Below, in pieces: positions 9,356 through 19,050 of a DNA stretch of 19,586 nt. Location of the stretch: positions 1-19,586 of the forward strand of contig JAKOGH010000120.1 in assembly GCA_024811115.1 (NCBI GenBank), in the 5' to 3' direction. A program made the position numbers and the translations under genes. The notes under the pieces are model-generated. The model had not been told where the DNA came from. It did no database searches and was given only the letters and a program-made list of their open reading frames with translations. The number at the start of each line of letters is the position of its first letter. The stretch's first letter is position 1. The DNA is from Terana coerulea (lineage: Eukaryota > Basidiomycota > Agaricomycetes > Polyporales > Phanerochaetaceae).

Positions 9356-10350
9356 CAAAACAGCAGGTAGAATGGCATGCTGCATGCAAAGACAAGCTTG
9401 GTGCATTGAGCAAAGAGGCGTGTTCGAACTCGCCCACGGCCGAAAGGCAAACACGTCATTAAAAACCGATGGGTTTTTGATAAAAGTCAGATGATCAAAA
9501 GAAAGCGCAACTTGTAGCTCGCGGCTTCTCCCAGATTGAGGGAATCGACTATAATAAAATCTTCTCTCCGGTCGTACAGTTTGAAACTGTTAGATTTGTA
9601 CTTGCCCTTGCAGCACTCGAAGGCTTCTTCTTCACCGGCCTCGATGTGCGCAACACATATCTGTACGGACTGTTAGATGAGATCTACATGGAACAACCCG
9701 ATGGCTTTCCTGCTCAAGGGAAAAAGCACATGGTGCTTCGTCTTTGTCAGCGCCTTTACGGGCTTAAGCAGGCAGGACTGTCCTGGTAAAAAGCCCTTAG
9801 CAAGTCTATGGTTGAGCTCAGCTTCAAAGACTGAAGTCCAATGCTGGCGATATACGTCCAAAGGCACAAGCGACGACATGGTCATCGCCCGTAGTCTATG
9901 TTGACAACGCTATATTCACCAGACGTAGTAAGGCACAAGTACTCCAAGAAAAGGAGTCCTTCATGCAATAGTGGGAGTGTCGCGATATGGGGCGACGTAA
10001 AGGAGTTTCTGCGCATGCGCATCTAGCGAGTCGATGACAAGATCATGATTAATCAGTGCGCCTACCTTAATAAGGTATTCGAATGCTGCAGCCAGACCAA
10101 TGCCAAAATGGCAAAAACTCCGCTTCCTGAGGGATATATTCCTCAACCAAATGAAGGAGAGCTTAACCAAGCTCGCCAGAGCCGTTCCAAATTGTGATAG
10201 GCTCACTCCTTTACATTATGCTTGGTACACAACCAGACATTGCGATACGCTGTCACAAAGCTCACACAGTTCAGTGCGAACCCGTCTGAAGACCACCTGA
10301 ACAGAGCACTGTATATCTGCCGCTATTTGTCAGGCACTCGTAACTACACC
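9356..10350 (+). pseudogene. Reverse transcriptase of copia pol, active site mutated
   Basis: Recognised by GKHVIKNRWVFDKS (about 9446), LVARGFSQIEGIDY, FSPVVQFETVRFVLALAA, GLDVRNTYLYG with the first catalytic Asp (9643-9645), DEIYMEQPDGF and RLYGLKQAGLSW. The second catalytic motif, YVDD in copia elements, reads YVDN at 9897-9908 (the last codon is AAC where GAC is expected). Stops interrupt the frame, for example after LSW (9787) and at 9968. RNA-templated DNA synthesis should be impossible for this copy. Confidence 0.92.
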
Positions 10351-10815
10351 CTCGAGTATGACGGCTCTTCTGGGTTAGGCTTGGTGGCATACACCGATGC
10401 AGACTGGGTGGCTGCTTCTAATTGCTGCTCTTAGACTGGCTTCCTGTTAATGCTTGCAGGAGGAGCCTTTAATTGGAGCTCTTTCGCACAGAAGTTTGTA
10501 GCAACGTCGACTAAAGATGCTGAATACATAGCACTTAGTGACTGCTCCCAAGAAGTCATGTGGATTCGAAACATCCTCTTTGAACTTGGTTACAACTTTG
10601 AAAAAGTACCCATCTGCAGTGACAACCAGGGCGCTCTATTCATTTCGGAAAACCCTGTCACTGAAAAGCACACTAAGCACATTGACATCTGCTACCACTA
10701 CATTCGCGATGTCATTGAAGCTGGCCACGCTGAAGTACTCTTCATACCTAGCGTTGATAATCCCACAGATATCTTTACAAAAAATCTGAGCAGGGTTAAG
10801 ATTGAGAAGTTCTGA
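10351..10815 (+). pseudogene. RNase H of copia pol
   Basis: All four catalytic acids are visible: Asp in YTDADW (10396-10398), Glu in KDAEYIAL (10522-10524), Asp in SDNQGALF (10621-10623) and Asp in NPTDIFTK (10768-10770). KHIDICYHYIRD matches the family's KHID-x3-H-x-IR motif. One stop (TAG near 10434) falls where the family has R-x-S-T-S-G. The polyprotein ends with TGA at 10813-10815. This domain would degrade the RNA strand during reverse transcription. Confidence 0.93.
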
Positions 10816-10883
10816 CTAATGCTCGGACTTCGCATCGCTGCTAACTAGTGCGACTAAACTAGTGCAGGCAGTATGCCGTGCTA

Positions 10884-10895
10884 GGTTAGGAGGAG
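10884..10895 (+). promoter_or_regulatory. Polypurine tract
   Basis: GGTTAGGAGGAG directly abuts the right LTR. It is purine-rich apart from two T. This is the expected position of the plus-strand primer left by RNase H. Confidence 0.8.
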
Positions 10896-11187
10896 TATTG
10901 AAGTCGAATAGACGCCGTAAGCACTCTGCTCACATCTTCTCTATTGTTCTACCAGGTTCTACTATAACAATCTCTATTGTCTATTGTCCTGGTACCTATT
11001 TGTGTCTGTTTGTAGTACAGCCACTCTGTATTGTATATAAGGCAGCTCTTTGCACCATACCTAATAAAACTCTTACAACTCTAAACTCACTTACGTGTAA
11101 ACCAACCAGCCTACAGGTGAGTAACCATCCTAGCTTCCTCTAGGCCTCAGTAGGAGTGTACGCCGCTGTATGCGCTGCACTTCTACA
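10896..11187 (+). repeat. Right LTR of the copia element
   Basis: 292 bp, aligned end to end with 3948-4238. The first bases read TATTGA instead of TGTTGA, which breaks the canonical TG start by a G-to-A change. TATATAAGG lies at 11034-11042 and AATAAA at 11063-11068. By hand alignment it differs from the left LTR by about 24 substitutions, all transitions, and one single-base indel. Confidence 0.96.
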
Positions 11188-11192
11188 ATAGC
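11188..11192 (+). repeat. Target site duplication ATAGC, right copy
   Basis: Matches 3943-3947 exactly. The empty site would read CAACTATAGCATGGTTGG. Confidence 0.95.
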
Positions 11193-14100
11193 ATGGTTGG
11201 CTTCCTCGACATATATTGTACTATATACCTGGGTTTTGGCTACGGGCTGTAATAGGGGGCTATCGTGCCTTTACTATGACTCCCTATGAATAGCTACATG
11301 GCGCGTGAATCAAAATTCCGGATTGGGGAGAACAGCTTAATGATTACATAATTCTAGGATGTTTATTTACACATGAATTATATTGCGAATAATAGCAACC
11401 TCAGTACAAAACAGAGACAAGTATCTACTGCGGTCCTTTATGCTACCAGTACTCGAGGCCGAGGTCTCGGGCTTCAGAACCAGAGGTCAATTACAATTCT
11501 TGTGAAGAAGATAAAATTTACATACATATACAGCGGCTGCCCATACGAAATCCCAAGCCTGTAGAGAATTTTCAATGCGAGTGCTGGAGGACAGTCTTTG
11601 TTTGCAGTGATACACAGGCTCACTAGTAGTCCAGAAAGCCCCTATTGCTTGGGTATTGGCAGCGTTCTGAACCACAGAACACTGCCATCTATGCAAAGCT
11701 GCTTTATTATGGTCAGTGTGACTCAGTGAGTGTAGCATTCGCGCGTAGCATCTGGGACTTACCGTGGCATATACAGGTGAGACGCAGACTTCAGAGGTGA
11801 TGGCAGAAGATACGTTTTATATATGTTGCGCGTGAAGACCCGTAAATCGGCCTCTTGGGCATTTGGATCATGTGGTTGGTGAAGGGGCAGTAGAAAAGAA
11901 CTGAGGTACATACAAATTTAGATGCAAGCACAGCGCCTCAGCTTTGCATATGCTCGGGGATACACCACTGTAGCGAATAGGTTCTCGCATAGGCGCACGT
12001 AAACTCTGATAGGACTTGGTCAGCCAACCGGAAGCTACTCGAGAAGAAGGCATCTACTCGCAGCTTCCAAAGACTGTGGTAGAGCAAATCATACACCGTG
12101 AGGGCATCATAGGCTATACTAGCCTATCATATACTTCACTCACAATGAATAATTCCAAGTACGTACCATAGACAACATCAACTACATAATTTAAACCCCT
12201 TTCCTGATGCCGTCAAGATACTCCCTGGGGATATTACGGCCTTGTCGGGATGCTTTGGTAATCGGGCATTCACAGATAGTAATTGGCTGTCGTAATCCAT
12301 AAACATGGATTCCACATCAAGGGAGTAAAGAAGTAGACCAGCAAGCATCGGTGTACAAGTTGCACTATACATCCAGAACAGCGCTGCCAGCTCTCGTGCA
12401 AGTTCTCTCAATATAATCGCCGGCTGCATGACGTCCTTTAGCTTATTCCACTAGACAATGTATGCGAGGACTGCACAGAGGCAATGAGTGAATGTTGTTA
12501 TCTCCAGAAGTGTCAATGGGGGCGTGCAGAGCTGAGGGCAGCGAGATGCATGGTGAGCAGAAGTAGAGAAGATGGAAGATGGCAATCGTCTTTGGAAAGG
12601 CCGCCAGCATTACTCCTGTCACAAATGTCGTCTTTGAAGATGTCAGGGTAGGAGTTTGGGAGCGTGTTTCATAAGGTATCAAACACTGTCATCTGTCAGC
12701 GCAAGGCGTGTGCATTTGCCCGGCAAAAAAGGCTTGCTGTCCGATACATCGATGACAAACCCGCCTATGTTAGCAAAAAGCCATGAGACAGTGTCCACGG
12801 ATGCTTCTTCTTCGATCACGTCTCATTTGGAGCCGCTGCCCTCTGGACTTGGAGGGTCATTGGCAGGCTATGACATGTTATGTAAGCCAACTATACCCTG
12901 GGAGAAGGTTGGTTGACATATGTTGAATTCGATGCAATCAGGAGCAAATTGAGCTTTCAGGGCCAGAAAACCAGCTCTTCAGCATCCGCGGTATTGGCGC
13001 AGCCAGCCCTCTGGCCTTGGCGAAAGGTCATTGATCAAAATGTAGGCCTTATCAACAACCTGCCTAGCACACTCTCTTTCGCGTAACAGCTGATAAGCAA
13101 GGGCAGCTCTGGGGCAATAATCCCTACAAAGGCCCATTCCAGCTTCCTTAAGAGTTACCTCTACTCGCTCTCCTTCTGGGTAGGTATGTCGAGATAAAGC
13201 ACGGTCCAAAACGCGAAAGGAAAAGAGTTGACGCATAAGTAAAGAAAAGAGAGCGAGAACTAATAACGTTTTGCTCGGCGCTTTCAGGGACAGAGTGTTT
13301 GAGAGAACGAAGGATGTTGTCAGGCACCTTGTTATGCGGCTTGAGCTTCACCGTTATGGATCAAAAGCGAGTGCTATATAGCCAGGAGCGCATGGATTCC
13401 ATTCAGCTAGGATCCTAGTTGAGACGATGGCCTCATGACGCAACTCGCGGAAAGGAGGCAACATAGCATGCATCAGATCAATGAACTGCATAATTCGGCG
13501 CTTGTAAATACTTCCTTTCATGACAGGAAGCTGACTGCTTACCGAAACCTTGCAGCCTTGAGGCACAGGAATCCCAGTATGGCAGCAAAGCCTGTATAAG
13601 TCGAAGCTCAAGTTCCTGTGCACTGTGTCACCACAGTAACTGCTTGTGCATTTGACCGCTTAACTTTGCAGGAGTCTACCGTGGTTGAATGTTGTGACCT
13701 GGGTAAAAGCTGGTAACACAGCGAGTCATACCAAGGCAAAGATGTCCAATGGGTCGAGAAGCAAGCTGTGCGATAAGAGCAAACGCAGGCTTTTTTTTGA
13801 GCACCAGAGCTGGACAGACAGAGAGATTGTAGACTGTGCAGGGAATAGATGAGTATGAGATGACCATTGTTAGCAGGGCACCGGTGGAGATGTACCGAAA
13901 GCTGTAGCATGCAGTAGACAGTTTCTTGTTACTCTGCAGTGGACGACCCCGCCACCTGCCGGTTCAGGCTACATCCTGTGTCTGCCGTACAAGCATACAT
14001 GAGAAGCTCATGGCTTGCCGCGTTCTCAGTACACCATCCATATCTGCGTAACATATTGGCAACAGCCCTTTGCGTACTAGATAGAAACACGCACCATCTC

Positions 14101-14413
14101 GCAGGTCATTCTTGTGATTCAGCATCCCATCCTCTGCAGCCTCTTACTTCTCGCTGTCACCGCACTCGCTTTTCCGTGAACCAGTTGAAGACACTTGGAA
14201 GACACGGAGCTTGTGCCTTCCTGCAGAAGGATCCATTGTGACCGGTGCTGGAGCTATCACACGGAGACAATTCTTGGTTGCCGGCGGAGTCGAATGAGCC
14301 AAAGTCAGAGTCTACAGACAATGTTTGCGAGTGGCCAATGGGCAGTCTAATGGGTTCTGCGAAGCCGCTATCTGGTAAAGGGTTGGGCGTAGAAGATGCA
14401 CAATGCGTGGCTA
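11193..14413. other. Unassigned interval between copia and MITE copy 2
   Basis: No protein family was recognised. Minus-strand stretches look exon-like but could not be joined: 11939-12066 (LWKLRVDAFFSSSFRLADQV), 12178-12429 (LARELAALFWMYSA), 12443-12682, 12979-13236 (HTYPEGERVEVTLKEAGMGL) and 13354-13623. Minus-strand GTRAGT donors lie near 11751-11756 and 12128-12133. An intron-rich minus-strand gene or a decayed one is possible. On plus, 13939-14241 and 14245-14413 are open without known motifs. An eight-T run lies near 13791. Confidence 0.35.
12979..13236 (-). CDS. Possible exon of an unrecognised protein
   Basis: Open for 85 codons, with even amino-acid composition and many charged residues (for example RHTYPEGERVEVTLKEAGMG and LLRERECARQVVDKAYILIN), more protein-like than the surrounding frames. 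Upstream on the same strand, in another frame, LKPHNKVPDNILRSLKHSV (about 13290-13348) is also protein-like, so an intron or frameshift may join them. No family assigned. Confidence 0.3.
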   Translation of the reverse strand: MRQLFSFRVLDRALSRHTYPEGERVEVTLKEAGMGLCRDYCPRAALAYQLLRERECARQVVDKAYILINDLSPRPEGWLRQYRGC

Positions 14414-14768
14414 GTAATTGGCAAGGGTAAACCCTCCATGCTCAGAGGGCAACCCTTACCCTTACCTCCAATACCCTTACCCTCATGAAGGGTAAGGGTT
14501 GAGGGCTACCCTTTAAACCCTTGCCAAAATAGGCTGAAAATGGTGCTTTAAATGCCTTTTCCCACTTACTTATAATGTCAGTCTTCTATTTGCGTGGCTT
14601 GCATTGGTATAGAAAGCACTTACAATACTTGCAGACCTCTCTAGCAATATGCCTAGTGCTTGAATACAGACCTCTGCCAGATGACGGTTGACTTTCCTCA
14701 ACCCTTACCCTTACCCTCTGTATCCTTACCCTTAACCCTTGGAGGGTTTGCAAACCCCTGCCTATCAC
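14414..14768 (+). mobile_element. MITE copy 2 (355 bp, TA target)
   Basis: Same family, orientation and length as 4817-5171; flanked by TA (14412-14413 and 14769-14770). It has the same inverted ends, the same CCCTTA-rich subterminal blocks and the same hairpin (AACCCTTACCCT, CATGA loop, complement). The middle part differs from copy 1 by both transitions and transversions. If one TA is kept, the flanking frame through the empty site is open on plus, so the element may have landed in coding sequence, but no gene was identified. Confidence 0.9.
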
Positions 14769-15695
14769 TAGGCGTGGCGGGAGAGAACAGTGTTGTCAAG
14801 ATGCTTTTCGTCCTTGGACTCATTATTGGAGCTCTGCTTCGATGAACTTGCAGCCAGGGGTATCGAAAGAGGCAACGCTAGATAGTGAGTGCAACATTCC
14901 TAGAATGCTGCGGCACGCATATATACAATACCATTCGAAATAAACTCTGCAGCCTCAACCTGCGAAAGAGATGTCATTCAGGTTGCATGATGACAGAAAG
15001 CACCACCACTCACCAGCACACCAACATATGTTGCAGCCACACTTGTGCCGGATCATAATGGGAGTCTCGGAGAGATGCAATACTTTGTAGGCGTCCTACG
15101 TGTAAAAGGTTTAGCTTACGACATCACAAAGTCTGCTTACAGCCCTTCAAAGCATTGCTTATCATTGTGACCTCATCAATGAGTGCTTTGTATACCCTAT
15201 ACTGAGCACTGAGTGACTATCCTAAAACTCCCGCTAGTCTTCCTTCGACCTTCGTCTAAAGCAACACCTCAAGACTCGGAATGTCTGTGAATTCAGCACA
15301 ACGTAGATATCAATACTCCGCATAAGACCACACAATCTACCAAGGTCACTGGGCCAATCCATGCAAGACACTACACAGCTGCAACACGTGCTCACGGAGT
15401 GGTAGGACATTGAGTCATCGAACACTGTCTCAGTTACAGTACAAGTACAACCATGATGCTATCCATAAATACTAGAGATTATCTTGACCGACTAGTAAGA
15501 ACGCAAATCACATCTAGTGAAGCGCGAGCTTCCTTTCATTGTTCAAAGAGTGGCTACAAAGACAGGAGGAGGCATGAAATCACTCATGGGACAAAGACGA
15601 GACCCTTATATCACACTCTTTACAGCGTCCGAGTCTACAGAGACACCCTGTTGAGACTTGGCGTTGTCTGTGGGTGGTTGGACCTACAGAGGCTA
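14769..15695. other. Unassigned interval downstream of paralogue B
   Basis: On minus, 14960-15013 looks like an intron of 54 bp (GTGAGT donor, CTGAATG branch, TTTCGCAG acceptor). Joining its flanks gives GTSVAATYVGVL followed by VEAAEFISNG. The GTSxA start is weakly like the serine motif of subtilases, but the following Pro is absent, so I assign no function. On plus, a frame ending MLFVLGLIIGALLR and a stop follows the MITE directly. No other feature is supported. Confidence 0.3.
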
Positions 15696-17767
15696 TTAAC
15701 ATCTAAGAGAGCTCGCGCGAGACAGGGCAGTGGCACTCACAGTATTGTTCATGGCATCGCGATTAGCAAATGCCACCGGTGACAAGATGGTACCGGAGTG
15801 TCTGTTTCGATTTAGATCCTGCAGGGGAATGCTGACTACCTGAGAGGAGTTCTTGAACCAATCCCGGGCATTCAACCTGGTCAGTGGAGCAAACAGCTTG
15901 AATGAGCCGGACGTGTACAGCTGAGGTTGTATAGATGTGGTGCTTACGATGCAAGGAGTGCGGTTGAGTATAGCTCAGCGTACGGGGTGAATACTCAACA
16001 ATATATCAATAAGCGCATATGAGATTACTGCCGAAACTTGAAGGGTACTCACTGGCGTAGAAGTTGAGATTCGCAGGCTGAGTAGCGCGCTAAGATAGCA
16101 GTCATAAGCTGAATCGGACAGGCAGCTGCTTATCAGCACAATGTAACTCAGAACATACCAAAATAAGGGTTGCACACGTCATCCCGCTAGTTGCTATTGT
16201 CAGTCTCCAATATTTTCTATAGTAAACAGCAACTTACATTCCAAGGACGCCAGTATTGATCACGTATATCATCAGAGTGTCAATGATGGATCTAGTTCTT
16301 CTCAACGTTCAGCTTTTCAGGTATTCAAGAGACCTTGAGCAAGCATACCGGTTGATGGATTTGCCCCTCATCCTGTAAAGGAAGAAGCAGAGAGTCAAGG
16401 TAATCATAATATTCGAAACGGTATCAAGCGCAAGCGCAAGATAAACAATCCACTATAGACACGGTTAATTTGAGGTTCTATGGCACGAGCCAAGGCGCAG
16501 TAAATAAGATACGCACATTAAATCGACTGAATGCTGTGAAATTCGGCAACGTGAACCTGAGAAAGACGCACATCGTCAGTGTGTGTTGGCTATATGCTAC
16601 AGTAAAACACTAACGATACCGCACCAGTTGCTATAATGTTGGAAGTAGTAGAAAAGAGTCAGATAGTCCAGAGTTATCGTATCACGTACAGATGCCAAAC
16701 GCTGGAGTACCCCATCACATGTCAGGGTATTGAGGCGCACGACAGCACTGTCAACGCACCGTAAGTGGTCAAGGTGATGGATCCCTAAAAGCGTGACCAC
16801 AGCTGGTTAGACTGTTACTTGATGACACAGACTTCGAAGTACCAAGAGCAGTGTTGGTAGCAATTTCCTTTCACTGACTACGAGAGCGTAAGAACGGTAG
16901 GTATCAAGGCTGTATAAAGGAGATAAATACGCCACTTACGTATCCAGATTCGGAATATAAACCAGCTGATACAGTGAAAAATCATTATACTCCACTGATC
17001 GATGCTATCGCACCATACACACTCACCTCTGAACAATGACATTGTTTGTGTGCTAGTTCACGTATTCATCACTTTACTGTGCAATTGAGTAGACCGCCGA
17101 CTTACCGAGAGCATCTCTACAAACTGCAAATTGTCATCAGTAAGATTGCTGGTAGAAGACTTATAGCGTCCCGTACTGCAATAGACCTATAGACATAATT
17201 CATATCATCCTGACTTCTAGCACTGTGAAGAAAAGACGTACATCGGGGTCTTCCTCGCAAGAACAACTATATCCCCGAAGTTGGTGATAGAGTACCTGAA
17301 GTGCCAACAATCAGCACAGCTCCCGACAGTAGCATTGACAGCAGACGGAGCCTACATACCAGTAGCTTACGTGGGTTGCACAAATAACATGAAGTGTATT
17401 CAGCAACCTTCATGCCAACAGAGCACATTAGGTCGAGGTTTTCACGACAAACCATCATGCACTGTACCATATTGCCCCAATCTGCGGAGTAAATCAGTCA
17501 GAAGGGTAATGGTGCACAGGAGATATATTACCGAGCACTGCATAAGCTTCCCTCCTCTTTGACCATGGCGAAAGAATGTGTAGCACTGCAGGCATAGAAT
17601 CCCATACGCGCTACACATGTGACAGTGATTAGGCTAAGATACGAGCTCATCCCTTGAAGCGGTACGTACACGCAAGTGATATAAGCAGCAATCTGGACGG
17701 ATCCAAACGTGTTGTTGACCAGGGTGTGTAGTCCTGGAATTGGTGGTTCCGTCGCTGGCTGAGCCAT
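15696..17767 (-). CDS. DUF6534-like multi-pass membrane protein (paralogue B), complete micro-exon gene
   Basis: Start ATG at 17767-17765, stop TAA at 15698-15696. Exons read by hand: 17670-17767, 17532-17610, 17468-17481, 17360-17407, 17242-17295, 17106-17175, 17027-17052, 16940-16965, 16843-16877, 16760-16784, 16690-16701, 16615-16630, 16517-16556, 16349-16452, 16238-16291, 16159-16186, 16053-16089, 15948-15993, 15696-15876. The sum is 993 nt, in frame, 330 residues, a usual DUF6534 length as I recall it. Landmarks in order: MAQPATEPPIPGLHTLVNN, YGILCLQCYTFFRHGQ, WLLNTLHVICATHVSYW, YSITNFGD, WFIFRIW, YAFGI, LDTVSNIMITLTLCFFLYR, SIIDTLMIYVINTGVLG and ELYSTALLASLNARDWF. The family is agaricomycete-expanded with no known function. 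Introns are 50-71 bp. A GTGAGT donor at 15740-15735 could instead splice the tail to another 3' exon. Exon 6 is the least certain. Confidence 0.9.
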
Positions 17768-18718
17768 TGGAAAAGAAATGCCGGAAGAATGCTCAACTGA
17801 AGAGGAGACAGTAACAACGAGCGAAGCCTGGGGTATATGTATCTCCTGGTCTAGCGCGAGATTTCCCCGCGCCGCACACTGATTCACCACCTAAGCAACA
17901 GATTATGTATCTTCGCAGCAAGATGTGATTACTCACATGCACAAGACTCTTGATGAATCCACTACCGATTCGTGAGTTTGCGAACTGAATCATCAACATG
18001 GTGAGCTTCTTGCTCTCAATGCGCGAAAGCGTGTGTTGCGTCTAATCCTAGGAAGCATCGCAATGTGATTCAGTTCTGGACGGCATCTTGAGCGAGCTCA
18101 AGCGGAGGCGACTTATCAGTGGTATTTATTTTTGTAGTTGCAGCCCGTGCGCCACATTCTGTACAAGCTGAGTGCTCTCGGCAAAACCCGCTCTGGGTTT
18201 CGACGGCGACGACATTCCTTTGCCTTTCGTCTTCTCATCCTTGGGGTCCAAGTTCGCTAACGGTGCGCAGGCAGGTAAGCTTCGTTCGCGCAGATTTGTA
18301 CACAGGCATACTGATATATCATGGTTCTTCAGTAAATGAACAGTCTAGATCAGGCGCATTGCGAAAACATCTCCAACGAGGGTGTTCGGAACTTGAGTGG
18401 GGCTGGCACATCGCCAGGTGACCGTCCGGTGGCAGTTCGAGAGGTACGGGAAGGTACAGTCATATGAGATGTGCCGCGGTATGTGACAAGGGATTTCAAT
18501 GCAGATGAGGGGCATCTGCTGCGACGCTACTCGGAGCGTAAGATCTTCCTCGCAGTCCACTGTTAGACTGGTGCGAACAATCATCGACGTCTATTTTCAT
18601 ATCGCTGTCTATTACGCTTGTCTAAAAGTCAGTGCTTGAAAGCAATCATGGAGATTAGTACTGGGAGCTCCGAGAGCTGTCGTGATCACTCACCCTTTCT
18701 TGGCCAAAGAGCCCTTAC
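17768..18718. other. Upstream region of paralogue B, unassigned
   Basis: The minus frame continues open upstream of the chosen ATG, and a plausible intron lies at about 17891-17935 (GTGAGT donor, GCTTAG acceptor). It joins a short exon reading MLMIQFANSRIGSGFIKSLV (ATG near 18000) in frame. This could be an alternative longer N-terminus or the end of another gene; the start at 17767 was preferred because its N-terminus has the family's usual length. The minus frame 18345-18584 is open without a known motif. No promoter elements were identified. Confidence 0.35.
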
Positions 18719-19050
18719 CATCCACCAACGTCCAAAACATGGAACTCCCGTTTCCCTGAGGACTTGATGTCAAGCAACTCGCATTCCACCACTTCCTGCC
18801 CCGGCATCCTCAACACCTCATACTGAGTGAGATACCCGACCGCAACCTGCAGCATCCATCTTGTTTCTCCCGCAGTACGTTTCCGCGCCGAACTGAAACG
18901 CCCGGTTCAGACGGTTATGTACACAGAGGATACATCCGCCGTTTGATGATGAGATTTGGGCCGTTGCACAACGCGAGAAATGTGCGCATGGACGTCAGGC
19001 CGAGCGTGTTGTCGACGGGTCGCGGCGGGGCACCTGGGGAGTGACGCCAT
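18719..19050 (-). CDS. Exons of an unrecognised protein
   Basis: A 174-nt stretch (18719-18892) is open and strongly protein-like (for example WMLQVAVGYLTQYEVLRMPG and CELLDIKSSGKREFHVLDVG). It is bounded by a TTTCAG acceptor with a CTGAA branch (18893-18895 side) and a GTAAGG donor (18718-18713). Across a short intron (18893-18933, 41 bp, shorter than others here) the frame joins an upstream segment reading RPVDNTLGLTSMRTFLALCN. Start and end of the gene were not found, and a competing GTGAGT donor lies at about 18691-18686. I do not recognise the family. Confidence 0.45.

Larger units (their letters stand above)
3948..11187 (+). mobile_element. Ty1/copia LTR retrotransposon, full-length, inactivated
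   Basis: A 7240-bp element bounded by two LTRs and an ATAGC duplication. Order along the plus strand: LTR, primer binding site, gag, aspartic protease, integrase, reverse transcriptase, RNase H, polypurine tract, LTR. Integrase before RT places it in Ty1/copia (Pseudoviridae) rather than Ty3. All reading frames carry stops and frameshifts, so it cannot make a full polyprotein. A MITE (4817-5171) has jumped into gag. Substitutions between the LTRs are all transitions by my count (about two dozen over 290 bp). The element is oriented opposite to the host genes on both sides. Confidence 0.97.

Noticed and set aside
14960..15080. Subtilase serine motif (GTSxA) on minus
   Set aside because: Only four residues match, the usual Pro is missing, and no Asp or His motif was found nearby.
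17528..17890. 120-codon minus ORF as a single-exon gene
   Set aside because: It contains exon 1 of paralogue B but reads through the intron at 17611-17669; the family motif LQCYTFF appears only after splicing, in another frame.
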